DNA of 64,000 nucleotides from Chromohalobacter beijerinckii (lineage in GTDB: Bacteria > Pseudomonadota > Gammaproteobacteria > Pseudomonadales > Halomonadaceae): NCBI RefSeq assembly GCF_023061185.1, contig NZ_JAKGAK010000004.1:62001-126000 (forward strand), in the 5' to 3' direction. Under the pieces are notes generated by a model. The model did no database searches and was not told the DNA's origin. It saw nothing but the letters and a program-made list of their open reading frames with translations. Below are positions 21,197-29,967 of this stretch, in pieces. Numbering within the stretch: the stretch's first letter is position 1; each line of letters starts with the position of its first letter. Both the position numbers and the translations under genes were made by a program.

Positions 21197-22150
21197 ATGA
21201 CCAACATGGTGAAGAGAAGGGTACACGTAGCGGCGGCTGCCATCATTCGCGAGGATGGCCATGTGTTGCTGGCACGCCGTCCCTCGATCGTCGATCAGGG
21301 TGGGCTATGGGAATTCCCCGGGGGCAAGCTGGCACCCTACGAAACTGGTTTCGAAGCGCTCAGGCGTGAACTCCGTGAAGAGCTAGGCATTGAGATCCTG
21401 CGCGCTCAACCACTCATTCGCGTTCACCATGAATATGCCGACAAACGCATTTTGCTCGATGTCTGGCAGGTACATGAGTTCGAGGGCGAGCCCTTTGGGC
21501 GCGAAGGCCAGGCGGTGCGCTGGGTGCCGCAGAACGAGCTGAACAATTATCCGTTCCCGGAAGCCAATCACCCGATCTTGCGCGCGGTGTGTCTGCCGCA
21601 CGAGTATCTGATCAGTGACGAGGAAGCCGACGATACGGTATTTCTCGACAAGCTCGAACGCGCCTTGCGTGATGACGACGTACGCCTGGTGCAACTGCGG
21701 GCCAAGACGTTGGATGACAGCGCATATCTAAAGCGTGCCGAGCAAGCACTGGCGCTCTGTCGTCGCTACGAGGCACGCCTGATTCTTAACGGCGACCCCG
21801 CACTGCTCGACAGCATCGATGCCGATGGCATTCATTTGCCCAGTCGTACTTTGATGGCGCTCCAGCATCGCCCAGTCGCCAATGACAAGTGGTTGGGAGC
21901 GTCCACGCACGATCCCCGTCAACTCGAGCAGGCCGCCGAGATTGGTTGCGATTTCGTGACCTTTTCGCCGCTGCGCGTGACCCCGAGCCACCCAGAGGCT
22001 GCGCCGGTCGGGTGGCATGATTTCCAGCAGCTGGTGGAAACCGCGGGTATGCCGGTCTATGCGCTAGGCGGGGTCACGCGAGACGATATCGATCAAGCGC
22101 GTGCGGTGGGCGCCCAAGGGATTGCGACGATTCGCGACCTCTGGAAATAA
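21197..22150 (+). CDS. Nudix (MutT-like) hydrolase fused to a thiamine-phosphate-synthase-like domain
   Basis: The N-terminal half (residues ~8-130) is a MutT-type Nudix domain with an intact box at 43-65 (G43, E49, RE 57-58, EE 61-62, G64), expected to hydrolyse oxidised nucleotides such as 8-oxo-dGTP. The C-terminal half (~135-317) resembles ThiE/TenI: VQLRAKTLD, LILNGDP, GIHLPS, GAS.HD, PVYALGGV. The same fusion is found downstream of argJ in pseudomonads. The C-terminal function is unproven and may not be thiamine synthesis. 317 residues; a terminator follows. Confidence 0.92.
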   Translation: MTNMVKRRVHVAAAAIIREDGHVLLARRPSIVDQGGLWEFPGGKLAPYETGFEALRRELREELGIEILRAQPLIRVHHEYADKRILLDVWQVHEFEGEPFGREGQAVRWVPQNELNNYPFPEANHPILRAVCLPHEYLISDEEADDTVFLDKLERALRDDDVRLVQLRAKTLDDSAYLKRAEQALALCRRYEARLILNGDPALLDSIDADGIHLPSRTLMALQHRPVANDKWLGASTHDPRQLEQAAEIGCDFVTFSPLRVTPSHPEAAPVGWHDFQQLVETAGMPVYALGGVTRDDIDQARAVGAQGIATIRDLWK

Positions 22151-22181
22151 CGCTCTCGTCGCGACAACGCTGTATCGCATA

Positions 22182-22212
22182 CCAACGGCTCGCCATTTTG
22201 GCGGGCCGTTGG
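22182..22212. terminator. Hairpin between convergent Nudix/ThiE and yacG
   Basis: Stem CCAACGGCTCGCC / GGCGGGCCGTTGG (13 pairs, one G-T) with an ATTTT loop. The T run is short on the + side (CGTTT) and absent on the other, so termination may be incomplete, but the position between convergent genes fits. Confidence 0.65.
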
Positions 22213-22222
22213 CGTTTATGCC

Positions 22223-22456
22223 TTATTGGCGCGGTTCGCCGCGCTCCAGATCGTCGATCAAACGGTCGAGATCGGTTTCGTCCATAGCGGGCTCGCCCGC
22301 AATACGGTGGGATTCATCGGCCCAGGCGCCAAGGTCGAGCAAGCGACAGCGCTTCGAGCAGAAAGGGCGATACGGGTTGTCGGTTGTCCAGGCGACCTTG
22401 GTGCGACACTGAGGACAGGCGACTTCAAGGGGGCGGTCTTGGGATGTCTCCGTCAT
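22223..22456 (-). CDS. yacG: DNA gyrase inhibitor YacG (zinc-binding)
   Basis: Small zinc protein that binds GyrB and inhibits gyrase in E. coli. 77 residues. Zinc ligands CPQC near residue 14 and CSKRC near 34 fit the CX2C-CX3C pattern, followed by an acidic C-terminal tail. The ATG at 22456 is one base after the coaE stop; the longer frame runs into coaE and is not supported. It is last in the pilB-pilC-pilD-coaE-yacG gene order. Confidence 0.93.
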   Translation of the reverse strand: MTETSQDRPLEVACPQCRTKVAWTTDNPYRPFCSKRCRLLDLGAWADESHRIAGEPAMDETDLDRLIDDLERGEPRQ

Positions 22457-22457
22457 G

Positions 22458-23096
22458 CTAAAGCGAGTGCTCCTGATGGGTGGCATCGAATAGTTGCCGA
22501 TAACGTGCGTCGAGCTTGGCGACCTGCGCTTTCAGCGTCGTCATGTCACCATTATTCTCGATTACGTCGTCGGCAAGCGCCAACCGCTCTTGGCGGGGCA
22601 TCTGTGCCGCGAGGATAGCATGCGCCTGAGCTTCACTCACTTCATCGCGTGCCTGAGTGCGCGACACCTGAAGCGCTTCGGGAACATCGATGACCAGACG
22701 GCGGTCGACCAGCGAGACTTGATCCGTCTCGAACAGCAGCGGCGACACGAGTAGCCCATAGGGGGCGGCGCCCTGGCGTATCGCCTCGAGACGCTCACGC
22801 AATCGCTGGCGGATGCGCGGATGCGTGACGCTTTCCAGCCACTGGCGCTCGCCGTCATCGGCGAACACAATGTCGCGCAAGGCGCGGCGTTGCAACTCGC
22901 CGTGCACGTCGAGCAGTGAGTTTCCGTAACGCGCCACGATTTCGTCCAGCGCGGGTTCGCCGGGCGCGACGATATCGCGTGCCACGATGTCGGCATCGAC
23001 CCAGGGAATCCCCAGTTCGGCGAACATGTCGGCGACGGTGGATTTGCCCGAGGCTATGCCACCGGTCACGCCGATGATGGGGGCGGTGGATGTCAT
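22458..23096 (-). CDS. coaE: Dephospho-CoA kinase
   Basis: Last step of coenzyme A synthesis: phosphorylates the 3'-OH of dephospho-CoA. P-loop GGIASGKST near residues 10-18 and DADIVARDIV next in sequence are family features. 212 residues from the ATG at 23096; the longer frame adds 50 cysteine-rich residues overlapping pilD and is spurious. Ten bases separate it from pilD. Confidence 0.96.
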   Translation of the reverse strand: MTSTAPIIGVTGGIASGKSTVADMFAELGIPWVDADIVARDIVAPGEPALDEIVARYGNSLLDVHGELQRRALRDIVFADDGERQWLESVTHPRIRQRLRERLEAIRQGAAPYGLLVSPLLFETDQVSLVDRRLVIDVPEALQVSRTQARDEVSEAQAHAILAAQMPRQERLALADDVIENNGDMTTLKAQVAKLDARYRQLFDATHQEHSL

Positions 23097-23106
23097 GGCA
23101 AATTCC

Positions 23107-23949
23107 TTATAAGCCGGTCCAGGCGCGTAGTGGTGCGCCGAAGAGTACCGCGACCCACCCGGCGAGAGCGAGAAAGGGACCGAATGGTAGCGGCATGCCG
23201 CGCATGCGTGGCAGCGAGAGCTGCAACAGCACCCCGATGATCGCACCCAACCCGGCGGAGAGCATCAGTAGCATCGGCAGCATCGTCCAGCCGAGCCAGG
23301 CGCCCAGCGCCGCTAACAGCTTGAAGTCACCGTAGCCCATGCCTTCCTTTTTGGTCAGCCACTTGAAAAGCCAGTAAAAGCTCCACAGAAGCACATAACC
23401 GGCCATTGCGCCGACGACGGCATTCTCGAGCATATAGGGCTGAAAGAAGAGCTGATAAAGCAGACCAGCCCAGAGCAATGGTAGCGTGATGATATCGGGG
23501 AGCAACTGGGTGCGCAGATCGATGACAGCCAGCACCAGCAGCGCCAGGCAAAGTCCGCTCCAGGCCAAAGCCGCCCAGGTGGCGCCATGCACGATGATGA
23601 CGCTCGCCATCAATAGACCCGCCATCAATTCGATCAGCGGATATTGCACGCTGATGCGTGCCCGGCAATTCGCGCAGCGGCCCCGGCGTTTGAACCAGCC
23701 GATGAGGGGCAGGTTGTCGTGCCAGGCGATTGTCTGGCGGCAGCTCGGACATTGCGAGCGTGGCGTGCACAGGTTGTAGCGTGCGACCTCTTCCTCGGGA
23801 AGCGCCAGCGCATCGCGTGCTTCTTGGCGCCAGTGCTGCATCAGCATCACCGGCAAGCGTACGATGACGACATTGAGAAAACTGCCCAGCAAGGTCCCGA
23901 GGACGAACGCCATTGCGGCCAGCCACGGTAAAGGGATATCGGCGAGCAA
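23107..23949 (-). CDS. pilD: Type IV prepilin peptidase / N-methyltransferase PilD
   Basis: Inner-membrane aspartic protease that cleaves the prepilin leader before Phe and methylates the new N-terminus. Two CX2C pairs (CPSC, CANC) form the zinc site of the N-terminal domain. Catalytic aspartates lie in DLRTQLLPD and in GYGDFK (GXGD). Several membrane segments. I place the start at a TTG (23949) because AGGAG lies seven bases upstream, giving 280 residues; an ATG twelve codons later is the alternative. Its substrate is the pilin encoded at 27372. Confidence 0.93.
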   Translation of the reverse strand: MLADIPLPWLAAMAFVLGTLLGSFLNVVIVRLPVMLMQHWRQEARDALALPEEEVARYNLCTPRSQCPSCRQTIAWHDNLPLIGWFKRRGRCANCRARISVQYPLIELMAGLLMASVIIVHGATWAALAWSGLCLALLVLAVIDLRTQLLPDIITLPLLWAGLLYQLFFQPYMLENAVVGAMAGYVLLWSFYWLFKWLTKKEGMGYGDFKLLAALGAWLGWTMLPMLLMLSAGLGAIIGVLLQLSLPRMRGMPLPFGPFLALAGWVAVLFGAPLRAWTGL

Positions 23950-24019
23950 CGTGCCACTCCTGAAACGAACGCACCCGGCGAAATGCCGGGGCGGATGAAT
24001 TGGGAAACGCGGTAGCGTC

Positions 24020-25252
24020 CTAGATGGCCGATCCCATCTCGAAGATCGGCAGGTACATCGATACCACGAGGCCACCGACCAGAACGCCCAGCACCACGAT
24101 GATGAAGGGTTCGAGCAACGATGTCAGGGCGTCGACCTTGGTGTCGACGTCGTCCTCGTAGAAATCCGCGACCTTGTTGAGCATCGCGTCCAGCGCGCCG
24201 GACTCTTCGCCGACTCCGATCATCTGCACAGCCAGATTGGGAAAGCGCCCGGTGGCGCGCATGGCGAAGTTGAGTTGCTGGCCACTGGCAACGTGTTCAC
24301 GCACCTCGTCGATGGCACGCTGGTAGACGCGGTTACCGGTCGAGCCTGCCGCAGTATGCAATGATTCGACCAAGGGCACCCCGGCGCTGAAGGTCGTCGC
24401 CAGGGTTCGCGAGAAGCGTGCCACCGACGACTTATCGAGGATATCGCCGATCACCGGCAGGCGCAGCATCAGCCCATCGACGCGATAGGCGAAGCGCGGC
24501 GAACGCCGTATACCGAGACGTATCAGCACGCCGGCAGCGATGAGGGCGCCAAGCAGGTGCGGCCAATAGGCTTGGACCCACTCCGAGAGATGGATGGTCA
24601 ATTGCGTGAAGGTGGGCAGGTCGGCGCCGAAGCCGCGAAACAGGCTCTCGAATTGCGGTACGACCTTGATCAGCAGCAGGGCGGTCACCCCCATGCCCAC
24701 GAGCACGACAGCGGCGGGATAATAAAGCGCTTTGCGCACGCGGGAGCGCAGCGAGTCGATCTTTTCTTTATAGCTGGCGACACGCTCTAGCATTCGATCC
24801 AGCGAGCCGGATTGTTCGCCGGCTTCGACCATGTTGACGAACATGCGATCGAAATGTCGCGGATGCTGTGAGAGTGCTTCGGAAAAGCTGGCGCCGGCCG
24901 AGACCTCGTTCATCAACGTCTCGATGAGATGATGCATGGCGGGGCGCTTGAGGCTTTCCGACACGACACTGAACGCCTGCAGCAAGGGAATGCCGGCACG
25001 AATCATGGTCGCCATCTGGCGTGCGAACAGGGTAATGTCCTGCGGACGTATGCGACCCAGCCCGAAAGGGCTGCGCACGCGCTGAATCCGCTTGACGAGG
25101 ATATTCTGACGTCCGAGTTCCTGGCGCACGCCCATTTCATCCGCGGCGACCAGTTCGCCTTGGATGGTTTCACCGCGGGAGTTCTTGCCCTTCCACCGCC
25201 AGCGGTGCAGGACGACGCGCCGAGGCGCCTTGCTGCGTGTCGCTACCGCCAT
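24020..25252 (-). CDS. pilC: Type IV pilus inner-membrane platform protein PilC
   Basis: Polytopic platform protein of the pilus assembly motor (GspF/PilC family). Two T2SSF domains (residues ~75-200 and ~278-400), each followed by hydrophobic segments. 410 residues with a basic cytoplasmic N-terminus. It lies between pilB and pilD in the usual order; 32 bases separate it from pilB. Confidence 0.96.
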   Translation of the reverse strand: MAVATRSKAPRRVVLHRWRWKGKNSRGETIQGELVAADEMGVRQELGRQNILVKRIQRVRSPFGLGRIRPQDITLFARQMATMIRAGIPLLQAFSVVSESLKRPAMHHLIETLMNEVSAGASFSEALSQHPRHFDRMFVNMVEAGEQSGSLDRMLERVASYKEKIDSLRSRVRKALYYPAAVVLVGMGVTALLLIKVVPQFESLFRGFGADLPTFTQLTIHLSEWVQAYWPHLLGALIAAGVLIRLGIRRSPRFAYRVDGLMLRLPVIGDILDKSSVARFSRTLATTFSAGVPLVESLHTAAGSTGNRVYQRAIDEVREHVASGQQLNFAMRATGRFPNLAVQMIGVGEESGALDAMLNKVADFYEDDVDTKVDALTSLLEPFIIVVLGVLVGGLVVSMYLPIFEMGSAI

Positions 25253-25284
25253 GTCGTTGCCCTCATGTCACTTGCCCTAGTCAC

Positions 25285-27027
25285 TCATTCCAGCACCACG
25301 CGATTGATTTCCTCGAGGCTGGTAATGCCCGCGAGTACTTTGCTCAGACCGCTGCGTCGCAGATCGGGATGGCCTTCTTGACGGGCCAGTTCGCCGAGTT
25401 CCAATGAATTGCCGTCAGCCATGATCAGTTTGCTCATGGACTCACTGACGGGGAGTACCTCATAGAGACCGACACGCCCTTTGTAGCCGTGGGTGCATTG
25501 CGTACAGCCCGTGGCGCGATAGCAGGTCGAGGTCTCGATTTCTTGTGTCGTGAAGCCTGCGTCGAGGAAGAGCTCCCGAGGCAGTTCGACGGGTGTTTTG
25601 CAGTGTGGGCAAAGTTGGCGTACTAGCCGCTGGGCGACGATCAATGTCACCGAGCTTGCAATGTTGTAGGCCGCCACGCCCATGTTACGCAGACGTGTCA
25701 GGGTTTCAGCCGCCGAGTTGGTATGCAGCGTCGACAGCACCAAGTGGCCGGTCTGCGCGGCCTTGACGGAGATCTCGGCTGTTTCCAGGTCGCGGACCTC
25801 ACCGACCATCACCACATCGGGGTCCTGACGCAGGAAAGCACGCAGTGCGCTGGCGAAATCCAGCCCGATTTTGGGTAGCACATTGACCTGGTTGATGCCG
25901 TCGAGCTTGAGCTCGACGGGGTCCTCGGCGGTGGCGATGTTGCGCGCGTCGGTATTGAGGATGTTGAGCCCGGTATACAGGGTCACGGTTTTGCCGCTGC
26001 CGGTAGGGCCGGTGGTGAGTATCATCCCCTGCGGCTGTGCGAGCGCATGTTCGAATAGCGCTTTTTGCGATTCGCTGAAGCCCAGTGCATCGATGCCCAG
26101 GCGCGTGGCACCGGCGTCCAGCAAGCGCAGCACGATTTTCTCGCCGTGTACCGTGGGCAGCGTGCTGACGCGGAAGTCGATGGTGCGCGAGGCTGAGACA
26201 CGCAACTTGATGGCGCCATCCTGCGGCAAACGACGCTCGGAGATATCCAGACGCGACATGACCTTGAGGCGTGCCGAAAGACGGGCGCGCAGATTGAAGG
26301 GCGGTCGGGCGACCTCGACCAGGATGCCATCGATGCGGAACCGAATGCGGAAGGCCGACTCATAAGGCTCGAAGTGGATATCCGACGCGCCACGCCGGGC
26401 GGCATCGAGCATCATCTTGTGCACGAAGCGGACCACCGGTGCGTCGTCATCATCGGTGTCGAGCTCTTCGTTGAGAGGCGTGACATCATCGAGATCGAGC
26501 GTCTCGAGTGCCTCGCTGGCATCGTCGAGGGCTTCGAGCATGCCATGCGTCTCGCGCTGGACGAGATAACGTTCGATGGCCGGCTGCAACTGGTCGGCGG
26601 CAACCAGCACGCCCTCGGCGCTCAGTCCGGTAGTGAACTGCAATTCATCGAGTTTTGCCAGCGTCGAGGGGGAGGGGATCGCCACACTGATATGGCGCTC
26701 ACCACGCGCTAGCGGCAGTACCCCGAGACGGCGGATCAAGGTGTCGGACAGTCCTTCGCCGATGGGCAGGCGCTCGGTACTGATGGCTTCCAGGTCGACG
26801 AACGGTAGGCCATATTCCCATGCGGCACTCTGGGTGGCCTCTCGTGCGGAAACCCAGCGCTGCTCGATGACGTATTCGAGCACCGACTGATGCGTATCAT
26901 GCACGGCCTCCATGGCGTGCTGCGCCTTGGATTCCTCGATAAGGCCTTCCGCGACCAAACGTGCGGCGAGCCCTTTCAAAAGCGGCGCGCCGGGAGTGGT
27001 AGGAGACGACGATGAAGACGAATGCAT
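25285..27027 (-). CDS. pilB: Type IV pilus extension ATPase PilB
   Basis: Cytoplasmic hexameric ATPase that powers pilin polymerisation. N-terminal GspE/MshEN domain (residues ~20-160), Walker A GPTGSGKT at 340-347, Asp and His boxes, then the tetracysteine zinc site (CPHC and CTQC) near 471-514. 580 residues. Divergent from pilA across a 344-base gap, so the motor and the pilin may be separately regulated. I see no strong ribosome site at the ATG. Confidence 0.96.
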   Translation of the reverse strand: MHSSSSSSPTTPGAPLLKGLAARLVAEGLIEESKAQHAMEAVHDTHQSVLEYVIEQRWVSAREATQSAAWEYGLPFVDLEAISTERLPIGEGLSDTLIRRLGVLPLARGERHISVAIPSPSTLAKLDELQFTTGLSAEGVLVAADQLQPAIERYLVQRETHGMLEALDDASEALETLDLDDVTPLNEELDTDDDDAPVVRFVHKMMLDAARRGASDIHFEPYESAFRIRFRIDGILVEVARPPFNLRARLSARLKVMSRLDISERRLPQDGAIKLRVSASRTIDFRVSTLPTVHGEKIVLRLLDAGATRLGIDALGFSESQKALFEHALAQPQGMILTTGPTGSGKTVTLYTGLNILNTDARNIATAEDPVELKLDGINQVNVLPKIGLDFASALRAFLRQDPDVVMVGEVRDLETAEISVKAAQTGHLVLSTLHTNSAAETLTRLRNMGVAAYNIASSVTLIVAQRLVRQLCPHCKTPVELPRELFLDAGFTTQEIETSTCYRATGCTQCTHGYKGRVGLYEVLPVSESMSKLIMADGNSLELGELARQEGHPDLRRSGLSKVLAGITSLEEINRVVLE

Positions 27028-27371
27028 AAGCGTTTCGACACCAAAAGGAGTGACCAGGTGGGGCGGCCTCTACCCCGTGACTTCTCGCATCCTACCCCAT
27101 GCATGACCGTCATGGTGACCCTTGGCATGAGATAACTCGTCAATTAGCGTATTTGTATATGATCGGCCGAAATCAGGTAAACTTTAACCTCGATCATCTT
27201 GCCAGCATGAGAAGTGTAATTTAACGTAACATCCTAGGTGGCTGCCTCACAGAAAACCGGCATGGTGTCGGCGCCTCGCTGGAGCGCCCGCAACGGGTTA
27301 TCATCCGCCCGCGCCGGGCTCGCCAAAAAGCGAATAGCAGGGTATTCAACAAGGGATCACAGGAGAGTTTA
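27028..27371. promoter_or_regulatory. Divergent pilB-pilA intergenic region
   Basis: No gene in this 344-base AT-richer stretch. Candidate pilA promoters on + are TTGCCA (27199-27204), 17 bases, TAACGT (27222-27227), or TTGTAT (27153-27158), 19 bases, TAAACT (27178-27183). A candidate pilB promoter on - (TTTACC, 16 bases, TATACA) overlaps the second. None is strong. The pilA ribosome site ACAGGAGAG is near 27359. A TTGGCATG at 27122 resembles a sigma54 -24 box but lacks the -12 GC. Confidence 0.4.
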
Positions 27372-27809
27372 ATGGAACGTCAGCAACGCGGTTTCACGCT
27401 AATCGAACTGATGATCGTCGTCGCGATCATCGGCATCCTCGCCGCCATCGCCATACCGCAGTACCAGAACTACGTCGCCCGCTCGGAAGTCAGCTCTGCA
27501 CTCGCGACCCTCAAATCACTGCAGACGCCGGCGGAACTCGCGGTACAGCAGGGTGAAACTGTCAGCGATGTGTCCGATCTTGGGCTTTCGGATAGTGCAG
27601 TTCAGAACGGGAAAATCGCAGCTTCTCAATTCAATGACAGCAATGATACCACCCAGCCGACACTGACCTTTACGTTTGATAGTGAGGGTAATTTCTCCAG
27701 CGAAACTTTGACGCTTGAGCGTCAAGATGATGGAGGATGGGAATGTGCTGCATCGAAAGGTATTGACGACGATGTCGTGCCCGAGAGCTGTGTAGCCAAC
27801 ACTCCCTGA
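27372..27809 (+). CDS. pilA: Type IV pilin major subunit PilA-like
   Basis: Pilus structural protein. A short seven-residue basic leader ends in Gly, then the class III signal [20 protein letters not shown]; PilD should cleave before Phe8. Glu5 of the mature protein is present. The hydrophobic helix is followed by a globular domain with two cysteines near the C-terminus (ECAAS...ESCVA) that form the usual D-loop disulfide. 145 residues. Monocistronic, with a strong ribosome site and a terminator. Confidence 0.95.
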   Translation: MERQQRGFTLIELMIVVAIIGILAAIAIPQYQNYVARSEVSSALATLKSLQTPAELAVQQGETVSDVSDLGLSDSAVQNGKIAASQFNDSNDTTQPTLTFTFDSEGNFSSETLTLERQDDGGWECAASKGIDDDVVPESCVANTP

Positions 27810-27837
27810 GATATAATCAAGAGCTTCCTGACAAGAG

Positions 27838-27863
27838 AAAGGCCGGCAGTCGCCGGCCTTTTT
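27838..27863 (+). terminator. Rho-independent terminator after pilA
   Basis: Perfect stem GGCCGGC/GCCGGCC with an AGTC loop (27841-27858), flanked by AAA upstream and five T downstream. Confidence 0.9.
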
Positions 27864-27924
27864 AGATTCTCTCCTACGTTCTTCGCTCTTTTTCCTTCCC
27901 TCTTCCTTCTTGAAGCTTCGAGCT

Positions 27925-28212
27925 TCAGTACAACGCCTTCCCCTCGTCGACGACTTCCTTCAACACTTCCAGAAACAGCCGGTCGGCTTCCGAGTGCTCG
28001 CTGGGGTCTTCGGGGATGTGCACGCTGGTATTGTCCGAGATTTCGTTGGCGATGGTGGCCCACATCTGCCGGTTATCGCCGTCGTCGGTGTAATGGGCGC
28101 GGGCGATGGTGAGCGATTGCTCGAGAATCGCCGGATCTTGCAGCAATTTCTTGATGAATTCACGCAGCTCGTTGATGATCCGGACTTTCTGCATTTCGGA
28201 CGCGGAACTCAT
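27925..28212 (-). CDS. Conserved-looking small protein of unknown function
   Basis: 95 residues, soluble and acidic, predicted mostly helical (IINELREFIKKLLQD, ADRLFLEVLKEVVDEG). I do not recognise a family. The ATG at 28212 is preceded by GGAGAG five bases away, better than an in-frame ATG eight codons upstream. It stands alone between pilA and trkH, with coding-like codon use. The stop codon lies in a small inverted repeat (27911-27927). Confidence 0.7.
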   Translation of the reverse strand: MSSASEMQKVRIINELREFIKKLLQDPAILEQSLTIARAHYTDDGDNRQMWATIANEISDNTSVHIPEDPSEHSEADRLFLEVLKEVVDEGKALY

Positions 28213-28481
28213 GGGGGCTCTCTCCGTGTGGCTCATGCGGGATCGCGTGTCGTACGTTCACGACGGCGCGAATCGACTCGCAGGACGATGTCGCGGACGA
28301 TAGCACATCGTGGCGGAAGACGGCACCGGCCGTGCCGTCGGCTGAAAAGCGTGCGGGGAGGATGATGCGCGTGGGTGGAGAAAGTGCCCGCCGCCCCTTA
28401 TAGTGTCGCTCCGTTTGTCGTCTCGCACGGGCGCGAGGCATGGAGCGTGTAACACGCGACGAGAGGCCGAGGAGTAACGGG

Positions 28482-29963
28482 ATGGCGGCGATTCATCCGC
28501 GTATCATGCGCAGTCTGGCGGTGAGTGCGCCGGTGGTCAGGATTCTGGCGGTTCTGCTGTTTGTGCTGGCCATGCTCATGGTGGTGCCGTTGATCGTGCT
28601 GACTCTGGAAGGGGATCCCGATCGCATGGCGTTCCTGCTGTCGATCGCCATCGTCGCCGGGGCCGCTTTGACCATGTTGCTGATCACGCGGGGCGTGGAG
28701 ATCCTGCTGCGGCCCCGTCAGATGTTCATTCTGACCACCCTGAGCTGGGTGCTGGTGAGTGCCTGTGCCAGTTTGCCGCTGATACTGGGGGCGCCGCAGC
28801 TTTCCTTCACCGATGCCGTCTTCGAGTCCATCTCGGCGATCACCACCACCGGTTCGACGGTGCTGGTGGGCATTGATGGCCTCTCCGATGGCTTGAAGCT
28901 ATGGCGAGGTCTCATGCAGTGGCTGGGCGGCATCGGCATCATCGTCATGGCGATCGCTATTTTGCCGTTTCTCAAGGTTGGCGGCATGCGCCTGTTCCAG
29001 ACCGAGTCATCGGACTGGTCCGACAAGGTGCTGCCGCGCGCCGGCGGTATTGCCAAGGCGAGTGGCGCGATCTACCTGGGCGGGACATTGCTGGCGATGC
29101 TGACGTACTACCTGGCGGGCATGACACCGCTGGACGCCGTCGTGCATGCCATGAGTTCCATGGCCACTGGGGGCTTTGCCAACTCGGATGCGTCCTTCGG
29201 GGCTTATCATGACCGCCCGATGATTCTTTGGTTGGCCTCGTTCTTCATGCTGTGCGGTGCGCTGCCGTTCGTGCTGTTCATTCGCGCGCTGCGCGATACG
29301 CCGCATGTCCTGTGGCGCGACCAGCAAGTGCGTGGATTGCTGTGGCTGTTGGGCGTCGTGATCCTAGGGTTGACCGTGTATCGCGTCGCCGGGGGCGCTT
29401 CTTTCTTCGAGGCGTTGACCCAGGTGGCCTTCAATGTCATCTCGGTGGTGACCACCACCGGCTATGCATCCGACGACTACACCCAGTGGGGGCCGTTGGT
29501 CGTCGCCGCATTCTTTTATCTGACCTTCGTCGGCGGTTGTAGCGGGTCCACGAGTGGCGGCATGAAAATATTCCGCTTTCAGATCGGTGCCATCATGCTG
29601 TTCACCCAGCTGCGCCATCTCGTACATGCTCAAGGGGTCTTCGCGCAACGCTACAATGACAATCCGCTGAGCGACGAGGTCGTGCGCGGGGTCATCGCCT
29701 TTTCTTTCTTCTTCTTTCTGACGATCGCGGGTCTGGCGTTGGGACTAGCGCTGTTGGGACTGGACTTGGTGACTGCGCTATCGGGGGCGGCCACCGCTGT
29801 CTCCAACGTCGGCCCCGGGCTGGGGCCGGTCATCGGACCTGCGGGGAATTTCTCGTCATTGCCCGATGCCGCCAAGTGGCTTCTGAGCCTGGGCATGTTG
29901 ATGGGGCGTCTGGAAATCCTCACCGTGCTGGTGCTGTTGACGCCCACGTTCTGGCGGAAGTGA
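28482..29963 (+). CDS. trkH: Trk-type potassium uptake channel subunit (TrkH family)
   Basis: Polytopic K+ transporter of the TrkH/KtrB superfamily, important in halophiles for osmotic balance. About ten hydrophobic segments; the selectivity-filter glycines lie in loops such as [21 protein letters not shown] and SNVGPG. 493 residues from the ATG at 28482, which has GAGGAG about ten bases upstream; the longer frame adds 14 unsupported residues. The cytoplasmic partner TrkA is not in the window. Confidence 0.95.
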   Translation: MAAIHPRIMRSLAVSAPVVRILAVLLFVLAMLMVVPLIVLTLEGDPDRMAFLLSIAIVAGAALTMLLITRGVEILLRPRQMFILTTLSWVLVSACASLPLILGAPQLSFTDAVFESISAITTTGSTVLVGIDGLSDGLKLWRGLMQWLGGIGIIVMAIAILPFLKVGGMRLFQTESSDWSDKVLPRAGGIAKASGAIYLGGTLLAMLTYYLAGMTPLDAVVHAMSSMATGGFANSDASFGAYHDRPMILWLASFFMLCGALPFVLFIRALRDTPHVLWRDQQVRGLLWLLGVVILGLTVYRVAGGASFFEALTQVAFNVISVVTTTGYASDDYTQWGPLVVAAFFYLTFVGGCSGSTSGGMKIFRFQIGAIMLFTQLRHLVHAQGVFAQRYNDNPLSDEVVRGVIAFSFFFFLTIAGLALGLALLGLDLVTALSGAATAVSNVGPGLGPVIGPAGNFSSLPDAAKWLLSLGMLMGRLEILTVLVLLTPTFWRK

Positions 29964-29967
29964 CGCG

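Noticed and set aside
27121-27140. Sigma54-type promoter for pilA
   Set aside because: TTGGCATG fits the -24 half, but the -12 half needs GC about ten bases on and it is missing (TAAC).
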